From: Pseudomonadota bacterium
Lineage (GTDB): Bacteria; Pseudomonadota; Alphaproteobacteria; UBA9219; RGZA01
Reading direction: 5' to 3'
Assembly (NCBI GenBank): GCA_016195205.1
Contig: JACQAB010000171.1
Location: 1-9,255, forward strand
Length of the DNA stretch: 9,255 bases
Part shown: positions 4,747 through 9,255 of the stretch, piece by piece
Layout of the letters: each line of letters starts with the position of its first letter
Numbering within the stretch: position 1 is the first letter of the stretch
Notes under the pieces: model-generated
What the model saw: the letters and a program-made list of their open reading frames with translations, nothing else
Database searches by the model: none
Told to the model about the DNA's origin: nothing
Program-made: the position numbers and the translations under genes

Positions 4747-6138
4747 TCAATGCGCTTGCCGATCAATCGAACGTCGGGTGGCCAGAAAACAGAATACGAG
4801 ACCAACAGCCAAAATGCCGCTGGCGATCAGGGCCGCGTCATGGAATTCATCCGGTATCGTCAAGATGCCGATTTCACTGATAAGCCATAAAATCGCCAGC
4901 GTGACCACCGGCCAGCGCCATGGGCCTAAAGAAAAAGGAGTGGCCGCAGGAAGTTTTTTAATCCCGCGAAGAAAACTTATCATTGTAATCAAATACACCA
5001 AGGCCAGAAGCACCACGGGCGCAGCATAAAGCGAGGCCAGATTTTGACAAAATAGGAACGTTATAATTTCGATGGCCGACACCACGAGGATGGCAAGGGT
5101 GGGCACGCCATGAGCGGATACGCGAGTAAGAAGCTCCGCCCCCACCACGCGTTTGTCGCGAGCCACGGCGAACAGCACACGAGACCCGGCGGTAATGCCC
5201 ACCAGCGAGGTCGCGAAGATGGCGGTCAGAACAAAAACAAGGAAAATTCGGGTGATCCCATCCCCAAGGTGATGGGCCATAATGGTTGAAATGGGATCGG
5301 AAGCCGCCGTCACGGCCGGCAAATCCGGTATGGCCAAGGTCAGAATAGCCAGGAACGCCACGCCAAGCCCAACCGTGGTCAGTACCGACGAAATAATGCT
5401 TCCCGGGGTAACCTGCCTTGCATTCAAAGTCTCTTCGGAAAGATCCGAAGAGGATTCAAAGCCGAAGATGGTCCAGGCGGCCAGCAGGCTTGCCATCAGA
5501 AAACTTGGCCAATAGGGCGCCGGTGTTGCAGGCACGGAAGTAAGCAGGGCGGTGTGAACTTCATGCTTGGCGAGGATGACCCCCAGCAGGATCGAGCCGA
5601 AAACCACCAGGGCGATGATTTCAGCAATCACGGCTATTTTATTGGTATAGGCCGCCAGCCGCACGCCGCTGATATTAATCAAGGCCTGAAGCGCGATAAC
5701 CCCAACTCCGACAAAACGCACGGTGGTTGAATCGAATGGATGGCCCAAAAACGTTTGCAACGGGGCCAGCAGCGCCACCACCACGCCGGTGGTTCCAATC
5801 GAATAGGAAAAGAGCAACAGCCAAGCGGCAAGCCAGCCGGTCGTGCGGTTGGCCAGCCGGATATTCCAGTTATAAATCGCACCCGTCAAAGGGATGCGCC
5901 CGGCCATTTCCGCGAAAACCAGCGCCACGAACAATTGCCCGGTGCCCACCAGCAGCCAGGTCCAAAAACCAAACGGCCCCGCTTTCTTGAGGACATATCC
6001 GTAATTGGCGAAGATGCCCATCAACACGGACATAAAAGAAAACGCGATGGCAAATGAGGAAAAAGCCTTCAATTTTCGATGCAATTGAGGCTGGTAGCCC
6101 GCTTCGATAATGGCTTGATCGTCGGGATTATTTGTCAT
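4747..6138 (-). CDS. APC-superfamily amino acid permease (amino acid/choline transporter-like)
   Basis: This 463-residue inner-membrane protein has about twelve predicted membrane segments. After a soluble lead (1-23) the order fits the ACT branch of the APC superfamily (GabP/Bat1-like). FSSFAIAFSFMSVLMGIFANYG is the first helix, with the unwound Gly region. FAEMAGRIPLTGAIYNW (75-91) is the family signature around helices 2-3. AWTIFGFESSSDLSEET (221-237) is the helix 6 substrate region. It probably imports an amino acid or a related amine (GABA, choline or polyamine) by proton or sodium coupling; the substrate cannot be read from sequence. It starts at ATG 6138, 77 bases after petC on the same strand. 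A four-codon frame (MPNP, 6149-6135) ends with its TGA overlapping this ATG, and no Shine-Dalgarno is obvious. A C-terminal regulatory extension is lacking. Confidence 0.88.
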   Translation of the reverse strand: MTNNPDDQAIIEAGYQPQLHRKLKAFSSFAIAFSFMSVLMGIFANYGYVLKKAGPFGFWTWLLVGTGQLFVALVFAEMAGRIPLTGAIYNWNIRLANRTTGWLAAWLLLFSYSIGTTGVVVALLAPLQTFLGHPFDSTTVRFVGVGVIALQALINISGVRLAAYTNKIAVIAEIIALVVFGSILLGVILAKHEVHTALLTSVPATPAPYWPSFLMASLLAAWTIFGFESSSDLSEETLNARQVTPGSIISSVLTTVGLGVAFLAILTLAIPDLPAVTAASDPISTIMAHHLGDGITRIFLVFVLTAIFATSLVGITAGSRVLFAVARDKRVVGAELLTRVSAHGVPTLAILVVSAIEIITFLFCQNLASLYAAPVVLLALVYLITMISFLRGIKKLPAATPFSLGPWRWPVVTLAILWLISEIGILTIPDEFHDAALIASGILAVGLVFCFLATRRSIDRQAH

Positions 6139-6194
6139 GGGTTCGGCATGGCTTAATGCTTACCCTACCATTCTAGAATATATAGTTATTTTGA

Positions 6195-6206
6195 TAAAGT
6201 ACTTTA
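6195..6206. promoter_or_regulatory. Perfect 12-base palindrome between petC and the permease gene
   Basis: TAAAGTACTTTA is fully self-complementary and lies 10 bases beyond the petC stop, 56 bases before the permease ATG. TATATT on the minus strand (6182-6177) could be a -10 box, but no matching -35 is seen. A repressor site for the permease is conceivable; the evidence is thin. Confidence 0.22.
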
Positions 6207-6215
6207 GCCTCGTGC

Positions 6216-6974
6216 TTAATGCACGTCCCGCCACAGCTGGCGCTTGGCGGCATAGAAAACGCCGGTAAGAACCAGCAGGAACAGCATCACGCGGATGCCG
6301 ATGCGCTTGCGCTGTTCCATATGCGGCTCAGCCGCCCAGGCCAGGAACTGCACCACATCCTTGGCCATCTGCTCTTTCGTGGCTTTGGTGCCGTCGCTGT
6401 AAGACACCAGGTCGTCGGCGGCCAGAGGCGGCGGCATGGCGATCTGCCCGCCCGGGAAATAGGGGTTGTAGTTCATGCCGGGCAGGATTTTCATGTCGGC
6501 CGGCGGCGTTTCGCCAAAGCCGGTCAGCAGCGAATACACATAATTTTCTCCGCCATGGCGGGCCTTGATAATCAAGGATAAATCGGGCGGCAACGCGCCG
6601 CCATTGGCCACGCGCGCCGCCTGGTCATTGGCGAAAGGCGCCACGAAAGGATCGGAGGGCCGCGCCGGGCGGTCAAACATTTCGCCCTGATCATTCGGCC
6701 CGTCTTTCACCCTTTTTTCGGCGGCGATGGTTTTGATCTCATCCTCCGAATAGCCCAGCATCGCCAGGTTGCGATAGGCCACCAGGTTCAGCGCGTGGCA
6801 GGCGGCGCAAACTTGCTTGTACACCAGCAAGCCGCGCTGCAGCGCGCCGCGATCATAGCTGCCGAACACGCCCTTGTGTTTCCAGCCTCCCTCAGGCCCG
6901 TGCGGATGCATTTCCTTGGCGGCGGCGGGCAGCGCGAAAACCAGAGTGGCAAGGAGGGAAAGGATCAGGCGCAT
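6216..6974 (-). CDS. petC: Cytochrome c1 of the bc1 complex
   Basis: This 252-residue subunit carries the covalent c-type heme that takes electrons from the Rieske protein and passes them to soluble or membrane cytochrome c, on the periplasmic side. Residues 1-19 are a Sec signal peptide. The heme attachment site is CAACH (56-60), with His60 as axial ligand. Met180 in GGQIAMPPPL is the likely sixth ligand, matching the family's NPYFPG...M pattern. One C-terminal membrane anchor lies at about 225-243, followed by the basic KRQLWRDVH end. The start is ATG 6974; a TTG seven codons upstream lies inside petB and would disrupt the signal peptide. It follows the petB stop by four bases, so translational coupling is likely. 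Length and motifs are normal for alphaproteobacteria. No terminator hairpin is evident after the stop. Confidence 0.95.
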   Translation of the reverse strand: MRLILSLLATLVFALPAAAKEMHPHGPEGGWKHKGVFGSYDRGALQRGLLVYKQVCAACHALNLVAYRNLAMLGYSEDEIKTIAAEKRVKDGPNDQGEMFDRPARPSDPFVAPFANDQAARVANGGALPPDLSLIIKARHGGENYVYSLLTGFGETPPADMKILPGMNYNPYFPGGQIAMPPPLAADDLVSYSDGTKATKEQMAKDVVQFLAWAAEPHMEQRKRIGIRVMLFLLVLTGVFYAAKRQLWRDVH

Positions 6975-6978
6975 CGCA

Positions 6979-8241
6979 TCAGGCCCCCGAACCAATGGCT
7001 TCGTGAATGCTTTTCGGCACCGGCAGCGGCTTTTCGTATTTGGAAAGCAGCGGGATGACCAGGAAGAAATGCGCGAAATAATAGGCCATGGCGATCTGGC
7101 TGATGATCACATAGATCCCCTCGGGCGGCTGTGAGCCTAGATAGCCAAGCAGGATGCTGTCGGCCACGAACACCCAGAAAAAAATACGGTACAGCGGGCG
7201 AAAGCGCGCGCTGCGCACCGGGCTGGTGTCCAGCCAGGGAAGAACAAAACCCACGGCGATGGAAGTGACCATTAAAATCACCCCGCCCAGTTTGGACGAG
7301 ATAAGAACGATATGCGTGAAGGGAATGCCGATGTCGATCGTGAAGCTGCGCAGGATGGCGTAGAAGGGCAGGAAATACCATTCCGGCACGATGTGCGGCG
7401 GCGTCATCATGGGGTTGGCGGGAATGGAGTTATCCGGGTGGCCCAGCGCGTTCGGCATCCAGAAAATGAACACGGCATACAGCATCAGGAACACGCACAA
7501 GCCGAAGGTGTCTTTCATCGTGTAATAGGGATGGAAGGGAAGGGTGTCTTTCTCGCTTTTCGGCTCGATGCCCAGCGGGTTGTTCGAGCCGCAGACATGC
7601 AGCGCCGCGATGTGCAGGAACACCACGCCGAAAATCACGAAAGGCAGCAGGTAATGCAGGGCATAAAAGCGCGTCAGGGTGGGGTTATCGACCGAGAAAC
7701 CGCCCCACAGCCAGGTGACAATGGGATCGCCCACCAGCGGAATGGCCGACATCAGGTTGGTGATCACGGTGGCGGCCCAAAAGCTCATTTGTCCCCAGGG
7801 CAGCACGTAACCCATGAAGGCGGTGGCGATCATCAGGAATAAAATCAGCACGCCCAAAATCCACAACAGTTCGCGCGGCTCTTTATACGAGCCGTAATAC
7901 ATGCCGCGGAACAGGTGGATGTAAACGGCCAGGAAAAACATCGAGGCGCCGTTCATATGCATATAGCGCAGCAGCCAGCCGTAATTCACGTCGCGCATGA
8001 GGCGTTCCACCGAGTTGAACGACAGGTGCGTGTCGGCGGTGTAATGCATGGCCAGCACCACGCCGCTGCCGATCATCAGCAGCAGCATGAACAGGGAAAT
8101 GGCGCCGAAGTTCCACAGATAGTTGAAATTGCGCGGCGTGGGGAAGCTGCCGTATTCGTTCTGCATCAGCGTGAAAATCGGCAGGCGTTGGTCGATCCAG
8201 CCGGTGATGCCTTTGAAGGAAGTAACGTGCTTCGAGCTCAT
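6979..8241 (-). CDS. petB: Cytochrome b of the bc1 complex
   Basis: The catalytic membrane core of ubiquinol:cytochrome c oxidoreductase, at 420 residues. It oxidises ubiquinol at the Qo site, reduces quinone at Qi and drives the proton-motive Q cycle. Heme b ligands are His95 and His109 in helix B and His196 and His210 in helix D, with the canonical 14-residue spacing in both pairs. The PEWY motif of the Qo site is at 286-289, in PPHIVPEWYFLPFYAILRS. Eight membrane helices are expected and the hydrophobic pattern supports this. It is a single full-length chain, as in proteobacteria and mitochondria, and not split into b6 and subunit IV. The start ATG 8241 comes three bases after the petA stop, behind a GGATAAGCG ribosome site. 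It belongs to the petABC operon. Nothing is missing. Confidence 0.97.
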   Translation of the reverse strand: MSSKHVTSFKGITGWIDQRLPIFTLMQNEYGSFPTPRNFNYLWNFGAISLFMLLLMIGSGVVLAMHYTADTHLSFNSVERLMRDVNYGWLLRYMHMNGASMFFLAVYIHLFRGMYYGSYKEPRELLWILGVLILFLMIATAFMGYVLPWGQMSFWAATVITNLMSAIPLVGDPIVTWLWGGFSVDNPTLTRFYALHYLLPFVIFGVVFLHIAALHVCGSNNPLGIEPKSEKDTLPFHPYYTMKDTFGLCVFLMLYAVFIFWMPNALGHPDNSIPANPMMTPPHIVPEWYFLPFYAILRSFTIDIGIPFTHIVLISSKLGGVILMVTSIAVGFVLPWLDTSPVRSARFRPLYRIFFWVFVADSILLGYLGSQPPEGIYVIISQIAMAYYFAHFFLVIPLLSKYEKPLPVPKSIHEAIGSGA

Positions 8242-8244
8242 CGC

Positions 8245-8844
8245 TTATCCAATGCGGATTTGGGTTTCAGTCAGGAAAGTGTAAGCGGGAATGGCCAGGT
8301 TTTTCGGGGCGGGGCCCTTGCGGATGCGCCCGGCGGTGTCGTAATTCGAGCCGTGGCACGGGCAGAACCAGCCGTTGAAGTCGCCCTTCATGTCGGTGGC
8401 TTTCTGGCCCATGGGGATGCAGCCCAGATGCGTGCACACGCCCACCATGATCAGCCAGTTGGGCATTTTTTTATCGCCGAAGGCGGATTGCTTGACGCGC
8501 GTTTCATCGGTTTCGGGATCGCGCAGCCCGTTGAACTGGCCGGCGTCCTTATCGATGGCCTGCGCGGCCTGAATATCTTCCGGCGTGCGGTTGCGGATGA
8601 ACACCGGCTTGCCGCGCCACATGACGGTGATGGCCTGGCCGGGCTCGACTTTACCGAGGTCCACTTCGGTCGTCGAAAGCGCCAGCGTATCGGCCGCCGG
8701 GCCCAGCGAGGCAATGAACGGCCACAGCGTGACGGCGGTGCCCACCGCGCCCATGGCGCCCGCGGCGATGAAAATAAAATCGCGGCGGTCCGGGTCGGGT
8801 TCCTGCCCGGGCTTGGCGAGAGACGGATTCGATGAATGCGACAT
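8245..8844 (-). CDS. petA: Rieske iron-sulfur subunit of the bc1 complex
   Basis: This 199-residue protein takes the first electron from ubiquinol at the Qo site through its 2Fe-2S cluster and swings to cytochrome c1. The two cluster-binding boxes are intact: CTHLGC (Cys137, His139, Cys142) and CPCHGS (Cys161, Cys163, His164), with Ser166 able to tune the potential. The N-terminus carries a twin-arginine motif (DRRDFIFIA, 19-27) and one hydrophobic anchor to about residue 48. The Tat motif fits export of the folded cluster domain, with the anchor retained in the membrane. It is first in the operon. AAGGGAG lies about 11 bases before ATG 8844, a little far but usable. A promoter candidate is about 30 bases further upstream. 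Length is typical of alphaproteobacterial Rieske proteins. Confidence 0.96.
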   Translation of the reverse strand: MSHSSNPSLAKPGQEPDPDRRDFIFIAAGAMGAVGTAVTLWPFIASLGPAADTLALSTTEVDLGKVEPGQAITVMWRGKPVFIRNRTPEDIQAAQAIDKDAGQFNGLRDPETDETRVKQSAFGDKKMPNWLIMVGVCTHLGCIPMGQKATDMKGDFNGWFCPCHGSNYDTAGRIRKGPAPKNLAIPAYTFLTETQIRIG

Positions 8845-8875
8845 TGCGGCAACAACTCCCTTAACTCAGGGCCGA

Positions 8876-8904
8876 GGGATAGCATGGACTTTTTTCAAAG
8901 CCAA
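8876..8904 (-). promoter_or_regulatory. Candidate promoter of the petABC operon
   Basis: On the minus strand TTGGCT (8904-8899) and TATCCC (8881-8876) are 17 bases apart, ideal for a housekeeping sigma factor, and lie 32 bases before petA. Both boxes deviate from consensus. A TTGAAA overlaps the spacer as another -35 option. A DnaA-box match sits 11 bases upstream. Confidence 0.38.
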
Positions 8905-8915
8905 TCGACTCAGGG

Positions 8916-8924
8916 TTATCCACA
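8916..8924 (+). promoter_or_regulatory. Perfect DnaA-box match
   Basis: TTATCCACA matches the DnaA-box consensus TTATNCACA exactly. It is single: I see no cluster or AT-rich unwinding element around it, so it is not by itself an origin. Just upstream of the petABC promoter candidate, it could mediate DnaA-linked regulation or simply be chance. Confidence 0.3.
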
Positions 8925-8981
8925 GGGCCGACGCCGCCATTTTTATGGAGGTGTCGCGGCAGGGAGACAGAATATAGTCAT

Positions 8982-9135
8982 GTCATGCCCGCGACCCGGC
9001 TTCGCCAAGGCTACGCCAGGTTTATTGAGCAAACGCGTCCGCCGAAGCTTTAGCGTAGGCGGAAGGCGGGCATCCACGAAAGCCAAACAGCATTGCCTGT
9101 GGCCTATTGTGGACTTCCGCCTTTGCGGGGATGAC
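8982..9135. repeat. GTCATGCCCGC-ended palindromic intergenic repeat, 154 bases
   Basis: The ends GTCATGCCCGC (8982-8992) and GCGGGGATGAC (9125-9135) are inverted copies with one mismatch. Inside are TCCGCC (9038-9043) pairing with GGCGGA (9058-9063), GGCGGAAG (9058-9065) pairing with CTTCCGCC (9114-9121), and the imperfect palindrome GGCTTCGCCAAGGCTACGCC (8998-9017). No plausible protein is encoded on either strand. The end motif and the GGCTTCGCC segment are shared with the 4640-4740 element, so both seem to belong to one family of short non-coding repeats. It fills most of the gap between petA and the HigA-like gene. Confidence 0.6.
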
Positions 9136-9152
9136 TTTTGAAGATGAGTGTC

Positions 9153-9255
9153 ATGACAAGAATGAAAAAGAAAAAGGCGAAACGGACAATTACCCCGGTG
9201 CATCCGGGAAAATTCCTGCTGACCGAGTTTTTGAAACCGGCGGCATCAGCCAGTA
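9153..9255 (+). CDS. higA: HigA-like (XRE-family) antitoxin, 5' part only
   Basis: Thirty-four codons are visible before the window ends. The sequence ITPVHPGKFLLTEFLKP matches the start of HigA/VapI antitoxins, where HPGE-(I/V)-L-x-E-x-(F/L)-LKP precedes the helix-turn-helix. HigA binds and neutralises the HigB mRNA interferase and represses its own promoter; the DNA-binding domain lies beyond the edge. The basic lead MKKKKAKRT is unusually lysine-rich. In-frame ATGs at 9144, 9153 and 9162 all lack a strong Shine-Dalgarno, so the start is uncertain. HigB normally precedes HigA, but upstream there is only the palindromic repeat, ending 17 bases before this start. The gene may be a solitary antitoxin, or the toxin may lie downstream. 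The usual Gly after LKP is replaced by Ala-rich sequence (PAASAS). Confidence 0.65.
   Translation, partial: MTRMKKKKAKRTITPVHPGKFLLTEFLKPAASAS

Noticed and set aside
7915..8835. A 306-codon plus-strand open frame across petA and petB
   Set aside because: It lies antisense to two genes with intact metal-ligand motifs and is rich in His, Gln and Arg, typical of a reverse-complement shadow of GC-rich coding DNA.
6216..8844. The bc1 operon examined for an unusual architecture (fusion, split cytochrome b, missing ligands)
   Set aside because: All three subunits are full length with every heme and cluster ligand in place; it is an ordinary petABC operon.
8900..8960. Replication origin suggested by the perfect DnaA box
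   Set aside because: Only one box is seen, with no cluster, no AT-rich unwinding region and no origin-type neighbours.
8836..9203. Open frames on both strands across the 8982-9135 repeat, one of about 100 codons
   Set aside because: They are translations of palindromic repeat sequence, and the plus-strand one is out of frame with the convincing HigA start.

Overview
This window is most likely from the chromosome of an alphaproteobacterium. The clearest marker is an unfused petA-petB-petC (Rieske, cytochrome b, cytochrome c1) operon on the minus strand, with protein sequences of the alphaproteobacterial/mitochondrial bc1 type. A Tat-type periplasmic amidase and GTCATCC-ended palindromic intergenic repeats fit the same picture. 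I cannot name a genus. Bases 2300-9000 are mostly GC-rich core-type coding sequence. Bases 300-1200 are visibly AT-richer and look like worn accessory DNA.

Layout. Bases 1 to about 1200 are a scrapyard. The plus strand opens inside an FTR1-type iron permease that is cut off near base 131. It meets tail to tail an N-terminal fragment of a Fic-family protein on the minus strand, which keeps the inhibitory-helix motif but has no catalytic domain. Upstream of the Fic fragment lie a near-perfect dyad, a 100-residue unknown protein, a possible leader peptide, and a short reading frame interrupted by an in-frame stop. Next comes a secreted protein with an HEEKH metal-binding motif (minus). It diverges from a Tat-exported N-acetylmuramoyl-L-alanine amidase (plus), which is followed by an exported helical-repeat protein (plus). 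A hairpin and a 101-base palindromic repeat close that unit.

The right half reads on the minus strand. The bc1 operon runs petA, petB, petC from right to left with gaps of 3 and 4 bases, and is followed by an APC-superfamily amino acid permease. Upstream of petA are a promoter candidate, a perfect DnaA-box match and a second GTCAT-ended repeat of 154 bases. The window ends inside a HigA-like antitoxin gene on the plus strand, with no HigB toxin gene before it.

Working together: PetABC would form the ubiquinol:cytochrome c oxidoreductase of aerobic respiration. The amidase and the two other exported proteins point to envelope work, though only the amidase has a firm function. The two edges carry toxin-antitoxin-type relics (Fic, HigA). 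I found no CRISPR array, no tRNA or rRNA gene, no transposase, and no convincing new multi-gene system. The most unusual material is the broken left end and the pair of palindromic repeats.
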